DNA from: Streptomyces albiflavescens
Lineage (GTDB): Bacteria > Actinomycetota > Actinomycetes > Streptomycetales > Streptomycetaceae
Assembly: GCF_014645835.1 (NCBI RefSeq)
Contig: NZ_BMMM01000021.1
Coordinates: forward strand, 62,001-126,000
Reading direction: 5' to 3'
Length of the DNA: 64,000 nt
Shown: piece after piece, positions 33,854-43,073 of the stretch
How positions within the stretch are numbered: position 1 is the first letter of the stretch
How the letters are laid out: every line of letters starts with the position of its first letter
The notes under the pieces: generated by a model
Database searches by the model: none
Told to the model about the DNA's origin: nothing
The model's input: only the letters and a program-made list of their open reading frames with translations
Program-made: the position numbers and the translations under genes

Positions 33854-33968
33854 GAGAGAATCCCTACACAGGCACTGACCTGGCGATTCGCAACTGCCGC
33901 TGGGAACTGCCGATGACTGGCGGCTAGTGATCGGTCATGCCGTCCCGCCTCCTTCGGAGTAGGTCATC

Positions 33969-34679
33969 ATGAGCAGTCAGAGTCGGAAGGTCGCGGTCAT
34001 CACCGGTGCTTCGCAGGGCATCGGAGCGGGCCTTGTCGCCGCCTACCGCAAACTCGGCTACGCCGTCGTCGGCACCTCGCGCACCATCGCCGAGTCGCAG
34101 GACGAAAACATCCTCACCGTCCAGGGTGACATCGCCGATCGTGCCACCGCTGAGCGCGTCATCACCGCAGGCATCGAGAGGTTCGGCCGCATTGACACCC
34201 TGGTCAACAACGCCGGGATCTACATCGGGAACGCGTTCACCGACTACACCGAGGAACAGTACAACGCCATGATCGGCGTGAATCTGACCGGCTTCTTCCG
34301 GATCACCCAGCTCGCGATCCAGCAGATGCTGACCCAGGGCGGAGGTCACATCGTGCACATCACGAGCACGCTGGCCGAATATGCCAACTCCAACGTGCCC
34401 TCCGTGCTCGCCTCCCTGACCAAGGGCGGCCTGCAGTCCGCCACCAAGGCTCTGGCCATCGAGTACGCCACCCGCGGCATCCGTTGCAACGCCCTCGCTC
34501 TGGGCACCATCAAGACACCGATGACCGAGGGCTACTACGAGACGCTCGCCGGCCTGCACCCGGTCGGCCGCATGGGCGAGGTGAGTGACGTCGTCGACGG
34601 GGTGATCTATCTCGAGAACGCCCCGTTCGTCACCGGCGAAATTCTCCACGTCGACGGTGGCCAGAGCGCCGGCCACTGA
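33969..34679 (+). CDS. SDR-family oxidoreductase lacking the catalytic Tyr
   Basis: A 236-residue SDR with TGASQGIG at residues 13-20 and NNAG in LVNNAGIYIG. The active-site segment reads HITSTL for the Ser and VPSVLASLTKGGL where other SDRs have YxxxK: the Lys is present but Ala stands where Tyr is expected four residues earlier. The rest of the fold (RCNALALGTIKTP, GEILHVDGG) is normal. It may use a different proton donor or have lost redox activity. GGAG lies about nine bases upstream of ATG 33969. It sits among gene remnants without an operon partner. Confidence 0.9.
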   Translation: MSSQSRKVAVITGASQGIGAGLVAAYRKLGYAVVGTSRTIAESQDENILTVQGDIADRATAERVITAGIERFGRIDTLVNNAGIYIGNAFTDYTEEQYNAMIGVNLTGFFRITQLAIQQMLTQGGGHIVHITSTLAEYANSNVPSVLASLTKGGLQSATKALAIEYATRGIRCNALALGTIKTPMTEGYYETLAGLHPVGRMGEVSDVVDGVIYLENAPFVTGEILHVDGGQSAGH

Positions 34680-34721
34680 GCCGCAGCTGGCTCCAACCGA
34701 CCTGCAGATCAGGGGACCCTG

Positions 34722-34949
34722 GAAGCGGTCTTCCCCCGTGATCTCGAGGTCACCCTGCACGGGCGCGGCATCATCCTGCAGCCGTCGCTGTTCTGGGCCG
34801 GCCACCTCCTGGCAGCGCCCCAGCCCGACGGACGGCTCCTCCTGATCTACCCCGCTGTCACTCCCGGCAAGGCCATGTGGCACTGGTGCACACCCCTGGG
34901 CCTGGATCTCCTGGTACACGGGGCGCGAACGTCGTCGGACGCGAGTTGA
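34722..34949 (+). pseudogene. Fragment of a winged-helix (ArsR-like) regulator
   Basis: A 75-codon stretch reading EAVFPRDLEVTLHGRGIILQ, then PSLFWAGHLL and LLLIYPAV. This matches the segment of actinobacterial ArsR-like regulators just before the HTH (pattern: HGRGLLLxPSxFW). The HTH itself is absent and the last 25 residues are off-family. No start codon. Confidence 0.45.
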
Positions 34950-35054
34950 CCGCCCGGCCCGCTGCCCTGTGACGGGCATTCCGTCACCTCACGAGGCGCA
35001 TGTCGTCGGTGGCCCAGGACCTGACCGAAGCCATTGCGTGCGGCGGGCGGCCTC

Positions 35055-35177
35055 ATGGGGACCGCAACCGACGAACTGGCGGCACAGCTACGCCAGTTGT
35101 CCGGCGCACTTCTCGCCCTCGCCCAGCGGGCCGGGGCAGTGCGCGACGACGTGGATATTGTCAGAGCGGGGGTTTGA
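35055..35177 (+). pseudogene. C-terminal fragment of a TetR-family regulator
   Basis: A 40-codon frame, MGTATDELAAQLRQLSGALL, then LAQRAGAVRDDVDI. This resembles a helix from the C-terminal domain of SbtR-like TetR repressors. It lacks the HTH and ends early. Between this and the previous fragment I see no gene. Confidence 0.4.
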
Positions 35178-35430
35178 TCGAGACTCCGGACTACTCCTCG
35201 GGCTGTGCCCGCCTGATGACGATGTCCATGCGGGGAGTGTGCCCGAGGGGTACGACAACGGGCCTCGGGTTTTCCACAGCGGTGCCCCTCCCCGGAAGCC
35301 GTGCGCACACCCGGACGGTGCGCGGCGGGCGGCCGGGTTGCGGGGCGTCCTGGGAGTGCTTCCATGGAAATAGGTGCCGGCGCCCATGGGTCCTCCGTCC
35401 CGAGAATCGCTCTCGGAAGGAGCACGCACG

Positions 35431-38400
35431 ATGACGAGGTTCGTCTGTCACACGCCGGGCAAGGAGCGGCCGCGCAACGCGCCGATGGCGACGCTGGATG
35501 TGAGACGGGCAGGGCACAGGTCCAGGCGCGTCCTGCTCGGCCATTGGCACGCGCTGACGATCCGTCTGGAGGCCCGCCGCGGCACCACCCGCCCCAAGAA
35601 GTGGCGCAGATGGTTCTCCTACACCAACGCGACCAGGATCGTCTGGCTGATTGCGGTGCTCGCGCTCCTCGCCTGGTGCGGGGAGGGACTGTACATCCTG
35701 GTCACGCACCAAACGACCCCCTTCGAGACGTGGCGGGACGACAATGCGGGCTTCGAGGCCGTCATCCGCTTCGTCGGTCCGATACTCACCGCTTCGATCG
35801 CCGCCACACTCTTCTTGTTCGGCTGGTACAGCTGGACCAAGCGGCGTTACCTCGCGAAGGCGCGCAGACGTCCCCGTGAGTTGGTGCTCACCGCCGGACC
35901 GGACATCGCCGAGATCGTGGGCCGCGAGGAGGTCGCCCAGGTCATCGCCCAACGCCTGCGAGAGCGCGACACCCGCAGGCCCTATCTGCTCGTCGGCGGC
36001 GTCGGCGCAGGGAAGACCGCCGTCCTTGTGCGGCTCACCGAACTGCTGGCCCGGCAGCACGCCGTGCCCGTGCCGATCCGGCTGAGGGACGCGGACGGCG
36101 GGGCCGACCTGAACTTCGAGCGCATGGCCAAGCGGCGCTTCGCCGAGGAGGCGCCTCAGGGCATCCTGGCCCGTACCAAGAACGAGCGAGTGTGGCAGCA
36201 ACTGCTCGCCGACGACAAGCCGGTCGTCCTCGCCGACGGCTTGGAAGAGGCTCTCCTCGACGAGGGGATCCAGCAGAACCGGGACAACATCATCCGCCGG
36301 GCCATCGAGCGCGCCCACGAGGAGAAGCTGCCTCTGGTGATCGCCTCCCGGCCGCACAGTCCACTGGAGAGCACTGCCGCCGCGATCGTGGAGCTGGAAC
36401 CGCTGAGCGCGGAGGAGGCGCTGCACTTCGTCAAGGCGCGCGTACCGGAGACGGACGAGCGCCGCGTGGACTGGATCGTGGAGACGGCGGAGGTGACCGA
36501 ATCGCCCATCTACCTGCAGATCGCCCGCGAGCTGCACCACCACGGCGCCCTGGAGCGCGACCGTCCGCGCGACGATCCGGAGCGTCTGGACACCCGCAGC
36601 CGGGATAGAAGCACGCTTCGACTGTGGCTGCTGGAGACATGGGACCAGGCCCTGTGCGAGGGCCGGCTGCGCGAGGACGTCGCGCTGTCCCCGCAGGAGC
36701 GTCAGGACACCCTTGAAGTGGTCTCCGCTCTGGCATGCGTCGGACTGCTCCAGGACAAGCTGGAGGTCGGCTTCGCGGAGTTGCTCGACCAGGACGTCCA
36801 CCCCAGTCTGGTGCGGCGTGCGAGGGCCGAGGTGGGGCACCTGTGGACCAGGCAACGTCGGTTCGACCGGTACGGCAAGCGCGGGAACGTCTTCTCCGAG
36901 TGGCACCGCGAACAGATCTGGAACACACTCTGCGACAAGCTCGGCGACGAGGAGAGCAGGCGTCTGCACAAAGGGAACATGGGCGAGTGCCACGCCGTGC
37001 TCGCCCGCCTCGCGGGCAACGCGAACAGGCTCAAACTGGTGGAGGGCTTCGAGAAGAAGGCCCGTTTCCCGCACAGCATCGTCCAGGCCTACTTCGGCTT
37101 CCGCATGCTGGACCACTTGGAGGAGCGTGGCGCCGGTGAGCTGGTCGAGCAGTCGCTGCAGCCGCCCGGTCCCAGCCGTGAGCTGCTCGTCGCTCTGGTG
37201 CTGCTGTCCCGTCGGCGGGCGGCGAAACTCACGGCCGAGGGCGGCAGCGTCCGGGCCGAGGTGGAGAAGGGGATGAAGGAGCTGCGGCGGCGGGCGCCCG
37301 TGACGGGGCGCACCCTGGCCCACCGGCTCCGCGCGGCCGCGGACGGCCGACCGGACGACCCGAAGGCCCTCGATCTCTACGCGGCGGCCCTCGAAGTCGA
37401 AAGCGTGGAGGAACACCCGAGACTGCTGAGCGGCATAGTCGACACCGTGTGCGACGACTGGGCCCTTTTCAAGGGCGATCGGCGCACCCTCGAGGACGCG
37501 AAGCTGGGACTGCTCAAGCAGCTCGGCGCGGCGCTGCGGAGAGTCTCCGACAAGATCGACACCACGCCGCTGTATGCGCAGCTCTTCAAGATGGGCGTCG
37601 CAGAGCCCTCCTACTCCATACGCCTGGCCGCCGCCCAGGAGTTCGGCAGCGGCGGCAATGCGGCGTTCGCCGTGATCCGCGAGCGGATCGGTCTGAACAG
37701 CGATCCCGTGAAGGAGTACAACGACAGGATCAGCGTCCTGAAAGCCCAGAAGAGGCAGGAGTGCGAGGCGTGGGCCAAGGACATGAGGGGGGCGAGGGCC
37801 GGCCGCGCGTCCTCACAGGCCGCGTTGTCCGACCGCATCAAGCAGCTGCAACGCGACCGGCAGGTTTTCAACGGGCAGTACCGGAAGCAACGGGTCGCCC
37901 TGTTCCGGGAGTTCGTGATGCGGGCCTGGATGCTCCCCATGCTTCTGGGCTCCGTCGACGACGACCACCGGGACGAGGCCAGGGAACGCCTCACCAAGTG
38001 GCTGCGCCACCTCGACCCGAAATTCACGGGCGGCACCCCCAACCTGCCGCTCGCCCTCGAGGCCGCGCTGGCCCAGGGCTTCAAGTACGCGGCCAACCGG
38101 CGCCAACGTCACCCCGACACAGACCGGGGCAGTCGTGCCGCCCTGATCCGGCAGGCGGAGACGGTGCTGCAGCAGTCCCGGTGCTGGTATGCGCAGCTCA
38201 GCCTGCTCCAGGCATTGTGCCTCTGGGAGCTCCCGGACAGTGTCGGCCCCCATGAGCAGGACGGCGGCACCGCGGCGGGGCAGGATGACGAACGAGACGA
38301 GTCGTGCGAGCCGGCGCGGGCGATCGGTGGGACGAACGCCGTGCAGACCGTTCAGCGCTGGCTGTCGATGGCGGGCACGGTGAACAAGGCGCCCGCCCAG

Positions 38401-39054
38401 CCCGGTGCGAACGACGACTCGACCCGACGGCTCCTGCATCCGTTCGTCGCCGAGGGGGGCGACCTGGTGGCCCTTGCCCTGGAGACCGGGCAGCCCGAGC
38501 GCTTCCTCTGGATCGACGAGAAGGGAGTAGCCGACAACATCGGCTCCCGCACCGGCAACTCCGGGGGATACCGCAAGCACAACCTGTGGATCCCGCCCTC
38601 GGTCGGGTGGAGCACTTTGGACGGGCGGGCCCAACGCCTCGTCGCCGATGTGCTGGTCATGCTGAACCTCATCGAGCGGGACGGGCAGCCGGATGAGGTC
38701 GAGGAGCGCCTGGCCCGCGTGGAGCAGCCCGGCATGCCGCTCCCGCCGTGCATCCGTACGAACCGCGAGCCGCTGCAGCCCACCTTGCAGGCCGGTACCT
38801 CGGCGCCGCCCGCTCCGGGCACCACGTGTCTGCCCGACTGCAAGTTCCAGCTCTGCCCGTACCCGCCCCGTGGCTGTCAGCCCCGGGGAGAGATCCACGA
38901 GCCGTTCTGTCGCCAGCAGCAGGCCCTGTTGCCCGGACGGGGGCGCCGCTGTCTCCCCAGGCTCCTGCACAGGAAGACACCCCACTGGGTCAGCATGCGC
39001 GTCCGCGAACTGGACCGCTTCTGGGACGCGATGGCCAGGCGCACGCGTGACTAG
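35431..39054 (+). CDS. Membrane-anchored NACHT/STAND-like NTPase
   Basis: A 1207-residue protein. Two membrane helices at about 68-91 and 112-133 are followed by a P-loop NTPase: Walker A GGVGAGKT (189-196), Walker B VVLADGLEE (265-273) and an Arg after strand 4 (IASRPHS). This is the NACHT/STAND pattern. A long helical region of ~600 residues includes a predicted coiled coil (about 765-835), and the C terminus has a Cys cluster (Cys1133, 1137, 1142, 1149) followed by HEPFCRQQQALL, known from actinobacterial NACHT-type proteins. STAND proteins act as signal-sensing switches, in bacteria often in anti-phage defence. ATG 35431 is preceded by AAGGAG. It stands alone; no effector gene adjoins it. 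Confidence 0.85.
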   Translation: MTRFVCHTPGKERPRNAPMATLDVRRAGHRSRRVLLGHWHALTIRLEARRGTTRPKKWRRWFSYTNATRIVWLIAVLALLAWCGEGLYILVTHQTTPFETWRDDNAGFEAVIRFVGPILTASIAATLFLFGWYSWTKRRYLAKARRRPRELVLTAGPDIAEIVGREEVAQVIAQRLRERDTRRPYLLVGGVGAGKTAVLVRLTELLARQHAVPVPIRLRDADGGADLNFERMAKRRFAEEAPQGILARTKNERVWQQLLADDKPVVLADGLEEALLDEGIQQNRDNIIRRAIERAHEEKLPLVIASRPHSPLESTAAAIVELEPLSAEEALHFVKARVPETDERRVDWIVETAEVTESPIYLQIARELHHHGALERDRPRDDPERLDTRSRDRSTLRLWLLETWDQALCEGRLREDVALSPQERQDTLEVVSALACVGLLQDKLEVGFAELLDQDVHPSLVRRARAEVGHLWTRQRRFDRYGKRGNVFSEWHREQIWNTLCDKLGDEESRRLHKGNMGECHAVLARLAGNANRLKLVEGFEKKARFPHSIVQAYFGFRMLDHLEERGAGELVEQSLQPPGPSRELLVALVLLSRRRAAKLTAEGGSVRAEVEKGMKELRRRAPVTGRTLAHRLRAAADGRPDDPKALDLYAAALEVESVEEHPRLLSGIVDTVCDDWALFKGDRRTLEDAKLGLLKQLGAALRRVSDKIDTTPLYAQLFKMGVAEPSYSIRLAAAQEFGSGGNAAFAVIRERIGLNSDPVKEYNDRISVLKAQKRQECEAWAKDMRGARAGRASSQAALSDRIKQLQRDRQVFNGQYRKQRVALFREFVMRAWMLPMLLGSVDDDHRDEARERLTKWLRHLDPKFTGGTPNLPLALEAALAQGFKYAANRRQRHPDTDRGSRAALIRQAETVLQQSRCWYAQLSLLQALCLWELPDSVGPHEQDGGTAAGQDDERDESCEPARAIGGTNAVQTVQRWLSMAGTVNKAPAQPGANDDSTRRLLHPFVAEGGDLVALALETGQPERFLWIDEKGVADNIGSRTGNSGGYRKHNLWIPPSVGWSTLDGRAQRLVADVLVMLNLIERDGQPDEVEERLARVEQPGMPLPPCIRTNREPLQPTLQAGTSAPPAPGTTCLPDCKFQLCPYPPRGCQPRGEIHEPFCRQQQALLPGRGRRCLPRLLHRKTPHWVSMRVRELDRFWDAMARRTRD

Positions 39055-39131
39055 GGGGCGCCGGCGCGCTGCAGTTCGAGCAGAAGGTCAGCCACCGGCA
39101 GAGCGCGGGGTTCACTGCGGTGGCTGAGCCG

Positions 39132-39617
39132 TTATGCGCCTGTCGTCGAGCCGGGGCGGACGATCATCAGGACCACCACGATCAGCCAGGCGAGGGCGAA
39201 CAGGCCAGTGATCATCGACAGGCGGGGCAGCCGGGCGATCAAGAACTCCGCGGCGGTCGACGCCTGTTCGGGCATGTCGAGCTGGGTGACCACGTCGTCC
39301 TGGGTGCCGAGCACAGCAATGCCCAGTAGTACGGCGGCCACCGCTGTCAGAGCCATGGAGGCGATGAGCCAGGCGCTGCCCATCACGCCCATCACCTCGG
39401 CGGTGCCGACACCGAAGACCGGGACGGAGATGCCGGCCACCGCGTAGACCCGGCAGATCCGGTGCAGTAGCCGGACCGAGCCCTTGGCCGACTGCCGCTC
39501 GGGTCCGTCGGCCAGCGCCTGGCGCGCACAACGCGGGAACAGGCTCGCCGCAATGGTGACCGGTCCGATGAGCAGGATCGCCGCCAGTACATGGATGCTG
39601 AGCAGGAATTTGGCCAT
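39132..39617 (-). CDS. Small integral membrane protein, DUF2269-like
   Basis: A 161-residue protein with four hydrophobic segments (about 5-25, 57-78, 81-103 and 138-158). The start MAKFLLSIHVLAAILLIGPV resembles DUF2269-type predicted membrane proteins. Short cytoplasmic loops contain an Arg-rich turn (RLLHRICRVY). No enzyme motif. It follows the NACHT gene on the opposite strand; the ends are 77 bases apart. Function unknown. Confidence 0.7.
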   Translation of the reverse strand: MAKFLLSIHVLAAILLIGPVTIAASLFPRCARQALADGPERQSAKGSVRLLHRICRVYAVAGISVPVFGVGTAEVMGVMGSAWLIASMALTAVAAVLLGIAVLGTQDDVVTQLDMPEQASTAAEFLIARLPRLSMITGLFALAWLIVVVLMIVRPGSTTGA

Positions 39618-39836
39618 GCCGGTGTCTCCCTTTCGCGCGCACGCTGACGCGGGGCGTCAGGCGCACGGTTTCAGTCTGGTTCTCACTGGGCCGAGGACTT
39701 CTGCATGACCGCTCGGCTCCCACCCGTGCGCGCCGCGCGCTTCACCAACTCCTCAGCGGCTGACTGCGAAGATTGATCACGGCGTCGGCCCGGAGGTCCG
39801 GCCCTCCGTTTGACCGGTGCTCAGTTCGCGGGCGGT

Positions 39837-39874
39837 GCCGGTGTTGATGGTTGTGCTCAGCGATCAACACCGGC
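39837..39874. terminator. Hairpin near the end of the MFS operon
   Basis: Perfect 12-base arms: GCCGGTGTTGAT at 39837-39848 and its complement at 39863-39874, with a 14-base loop. It is 67 bases past the stop of the MFS gene at 39941 (minus strand) and may terminate that operon. The remaining part of 39618-39940 holds no gene that I can support. Confidence 0.5.
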
Positions 39875-39940
39875 TGTTCGGGGGACGTTGTTCGGGCAGA
39901 AGTCCTGTGGGCGCCTCGCACCGTCCCGTTGACGTACCGC

Positions 39941-41506
39941 TTACGCTTCGGCGGATGTCCGGGGACTGTGAACCCTGTGGCGGACGAACAGCGCCGTAGG
40001 CACGGCCATGACGATCAGTACAACTCCGCCTATGACGTTGCCCAAGTGCACGGCGTCGGTGAACGCCCTCGGTGCCGCCGTTCCCACCACGCGAGCGAGG
40101 GATGCGGGGAGGCCTGTCGCGCCGCCGCCGTGTGACGCACCCTCCACGATCCTGTCCGCCTGCGGCGAGGGGATGCCTGCCTCGACGAGACGGTCATGCA
40201 GGTTCCGGGGGAAGCGACTGGTGACGACAGTTCCGAGCACACTGGGGCCGAGCACCGTTCCCAGCTGACGAGCCATGTTCACCGCTGCTGCCGCCATACC
40301 CTCCTGCTGTGGCGGGACACTGTTGACTGCGGCAGCCGTCGAAGGCGCCGTCAGCAGGCCCGCTCCGACGCCCGCCACGAGCAGCCCGGGCCACATCGCC
40401 CCGTAACCTCCCGAGGCATCGGTCGCGAGCAGCGCGAGAGACCCGGCTCCGATGAGGACCATGCCCGCAGTGATCAAGGGTGTGAAGCCGACCCGGTGTA
40501 CCAGCACCCTGGCGGCCACTACTGTGACCAGGAGGAACGTTCCAAACAGCGGCAGCAGGCGCACGCCGACGTCGAGGGGACTGGTCTGTCCCACACGTTC
40601 CATGTAGAGCACGCTGAGCAGGGCGACACCGACCAGTCCGAAAACGCTGACAGCAGCCACGCCCATGACGGCCGAGAAGGAAGCGCTCCGAAAGAGCGTC
40701 AGGTCCAGCATGGGGTCGGGGTGACGGAGTTCTACGCGTACGAACATGAACAGAGATACAGCGAAGACCACGTACATGGTGATGATCGGCGCCTTGGTGT
40801 ATCCGGTGGCGCCACCCTGAATGATCGCGTAGGTGGCCGAGGCCGTCATCACTGTGCCCAGGACAAGGCCCGCAAGATCGGGCTTGCGCGTGGGGTGTCT
40901 GGACTCGGCCACGAAGACCGGGGCCAGGAGGAGGGCCGTGCCGGCGATGACGATGTTGGCGATGTAGACGGCGTGCCAGGAGAAATGTTCGAGCAGGGCT
41001 CCTGCGAGGATCGGGCCGATGGCCAGGCCCACTCCGGAGCACGCGGCCCAGATGCCGATCGCGGTGGTGCGCTCGTGCGGGTCGGTGACGGTGGCACTGA
41101 CAATCGCCAGGCTCGTCGGCAACACGGCTGAGCCACCGAGGCCCGCGATCGCCTGTGCGGTGATGAGCATGCCGGCGCTGTCGGCGTAAACGGCGACCAG
41201 GCTGCCGACCAAGAAGACGGCGGCACCCAGGCTGAACACGAGCCGACGTCCCACGAGGTCGCCGAAGGTTCCGGCGGACATCACGAAGCTCACGACAGCA
41301 AGGCTGTACGCGCTGGTGATCCATACCAGCGTGCTCGCAGTGACGTGCAGGTCACTTTGTATATCGCCCAGGGCCGAGATGGTGGAGGTGACGTCGACGA
41401 AGGCCATCATGACGCCGAGACAAACCACCAGAAGGCCAAGCCAGCGGGCCCGCTCGCTGCCGCGGGCCGCGGCGCGGGAAGCCTGAGCCGGAACGGACGC
41501 TGTCAT
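39941..41506 (-). CDS. DHA2-type MFS drug transporter
   Basis: A 521-residue protein with 14 predicted membrane helices. Family motif A is present as AGTFGDLVGRRLVF, with the D-x-T-x-x-x-A segment in helix 1 (VDVTSTISAL), where the first Thr/Val pattern differs slightly from the classical D-x-T-I-V. It exports drugs or metabolites using the proton gradient. ATG 41506 overlaps the stop of the upstream MFS gene (ATGA, 41503-41506). Two consecutive 14-helix pumps under one TetR suggests that they share substrate induction or handle two related compounds. Confidence 0.93.
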   Translation of the reverse strand: MTASVPAQASRAAARGSERARWLGLLVVCLGVMMAFVDVTSTISALGDIQSDLHVTASTLVWITSAYSLAVVSFVMSAGTFGDLVGRRLVFSLGAAVFLVGSLVAVYADSAGMLITAQAIAGLGGSAVLPTSLAIVSATVTDPHERTTAIGIWAACSGVGLAIGPILAGALLEHFSWHAVYIANIVIAGTALLLAPVFVAESRHPTRKPDLAGLVLGTVMTASATYAIIQGGATGYTKAPIITMYVVFAVSLFMFVRVELRHPDPMLDLTLFRSASFSAVMGVAAVSVFGLVGVALLSVLYMERVGQTSPLDVGVRLLPLFGTFLLVTVVAARVLVHRVGFTPLITAGMVLIGAGSLALLATDASGGYGAMWPGLLVAGVGAGLLTAPSTAAAVNSVPPQQEGMAAAAVNMARQLGTVLGPSVLGTVVTSRFPRNLHDRLVEAGIPSPQADRIVEGASHGGGATGLPASLARVVGTAAPRAFTDAVHLGNVIGGVVLIVMAVPTALFVRHRVHSPRTSAEA

Positions 41507-42936
41507 CGGACTGCCACCACCCTTTTCTGCGATACGCCAAGCGATACCGCGGCTGCGGCAGCCATGAGTCCCATCGCGACAAACCATGCGTGCTGGTAGG
41601 TCTCGAGAGAGGCTCCACCGGAGGCGGTGCCGAGCATGGCGACCAGGATGCTGATGCCGACGACCGAACCGATCTGAGTTGCCATGGTCACGATGGCGCT
41701 GCCGGTAGCCGCCTGCTCGGGGAGCAGGCTGACCGTCGCGGAAGAGACGACGGTCGGAAGCGCCAGCCCGGCGCCGGCCCCGAAGATCAGCCAGCACGGA
41801 AGGATTCCGGAAGCGTAGTTCGGGTCGTTGTGCAGCAGAACGACGAAGAGAAGGGCGCCGACAGCGGCGATGGCGCAGCCGATCGCGGCGATGATGCCGG
41901 CCGGCACCCGGAATCGGCGTTGGAGGGCATCACCGAGAGTGGCAGCCAGCGCGAAGCCCACGGGGCCGGGAAGGCTGGCGCATCCGGTCTTGATGGCGGA
42001 GTAGTGCCAGTGGCTCTGCAGCCAGAGGATCGTCGACAGCAGCAGGCTGGCGAACGAGGCCAGTTGCAGGGTGGCAGCGAGGTTCGCCGAGGCGAAGATC
42101 CGGTCACGGAAGAGTGAGAGGTCCACTACGGGTACCTGGTGACGTGACGAGCGGAGCAGGAACACCATTACCCCGGCCGCTGCCACGACCAGAGACGAAA
42201 CGACGCGGGTGTCCGACCAGCCCCAGTCGGGCGCCTTGACCACGCCAAGAGCCAGTGCGCCGACCACGGTGATCAGCAGGACACCGCCGAGCAGGTCGGG
42301 GATGCGGGCGTCCTGTTCGTGCTTGACGTTGGCCACGAGTCGGGCGGCCAGTGCGATCGCGAGCAGCCCGACCGGAATGTTCACCAGGAACAGCCACCGC
42401 CAGGAGACCTGGACCAGCAGCCCGCCGAAAATCGGCCCGCATACCCCGGACAGTGAACCTGCGGTGAACCAGATCTTGACATACCGCTCCACCTTCTCCG
42501 CGGGAGCACTCGTCAACACCAGGCCCAGGCTGGCCGGGGTCAGCAGGGCGGCGCCCAGCGCCTGAACGGCGCGGAAGACGACCAGCATCCATACGTTGCC
42601 GGACAGACCCGCCCCCAGGCTCGCCGCAATGAAGACAGCCATGCCAAGAAGGAAGCCGGCCTTCCGTCCGAAGCGGTCGGCAAGCCGCCCCGCGGGGACG
42701 AGAAGGGCGGCATAGACGATCGCGTAGCCATTGAGCACCCAGCTCAGATCCGACAGAGACGTCGAGCCCACGCCCTGCCCGATGTCCGGCAGGCCGACAT
42801 TGGTGATCCACACGTCGAGTTGGCCAAGGAAACTCGCCATGGCCAGCACGGCGAGGATGAGAGCCGGACGGGCGTTCGAGGAGCCTGCGCCTCCCCTCTG
42901 CATTCGTGGACGGGTCATCTGATCTTGCGAAGACAT
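41503..42936 (-). CDS. MFS drug transporter, DHA2 type
   Basis: A 477-residue transporter with about 14 helices, motif A as PAGRLADRFGRKAGF, and motif C-like GVCGPIFGGLL in helix 5. Like its downstream partner it would be a proton-driven exporter. It begins at ATG 42936, the first gene of the two-transporter operon and divergent from the TetR gene at 43074. The intergenic region between them contains short GTT...AAC dyads that are likely operator sites. Confidence 0.93.
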   Translation of the reverse strand: MSSQDQMTRPRMQRGGAGSSNARPALILAVLAMASFLGQLDVWITNVGLPDIGQGVGSTSLSDLSWVLNGYAIVYAALLVPAGRLADRFGRKAGFLLGMAVFIAASLGAGLSGNVWMLVVFRAVQALGAALLTPASLGLVLTSAPAEKVERYVKIWFTAGSLSGVCGPIFGGLLVQVSWRWLFLVNIPVGLLAIALAARLVANVKHEQDARIPDLLGGVLLITVVGALALGVVKAPDWGWSDTRVVSSLVVAAAGVMVFLLRSSRHQVPVVDLSLFRDRIFASANLAATLQLASFASLLLSTILWLQSHWHYSAIKTGCASLPGPVGFALAATLGDALQRRFRVPAGIIAAIGCAIAAVGALLFVVLLHNDPNYASGILPCWLIFGAGAGLALPTVVSSATVSLLPEQAATGSAIVTMATQIGSVVGISILVAMLGTASGGASLETYQHAWFVAMGLMAAAAAVSLGVSQKRVVAVR

Positions 42937-43000
42937 GCGTCTGATCCGTTCTGCGGGATTCGCGGGATGCCGTGAGTGGCGGACACCAGAGTTCTGGACC

Positions 43001-43032
43001 GTTCTGTCAGGAACCGTAAGAAGTTGTGGAAC
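43001..43032. promoter_or_regulatory. Dyads between the MFS operon and TetR gene
   Basis: Two dyads with GTT-(N)-AAC arms: GTTCTGTCAGGAAC (43001-43014) and GTTGTGGAAC (43023-43032). A third GTTCTGG copy lies at 42991. They sit in the 137-base divergent gap and are the natural binding sites of the TetR protein at 43074. The region is AT-richer than its surroundings. Confidence 0.5.
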
Positions 43033-43073
43033 GGAATGTCAAGAATGCTGGTGCGGCCTGTAGGCTGGCCCCC

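Noticed and set aside
35191..37416. A 741-codon minus-strand frame opposite the NACHT gene
   Set aside because: It mirrors the coding strand of the large gene, has no family features and comes from the high GC content.
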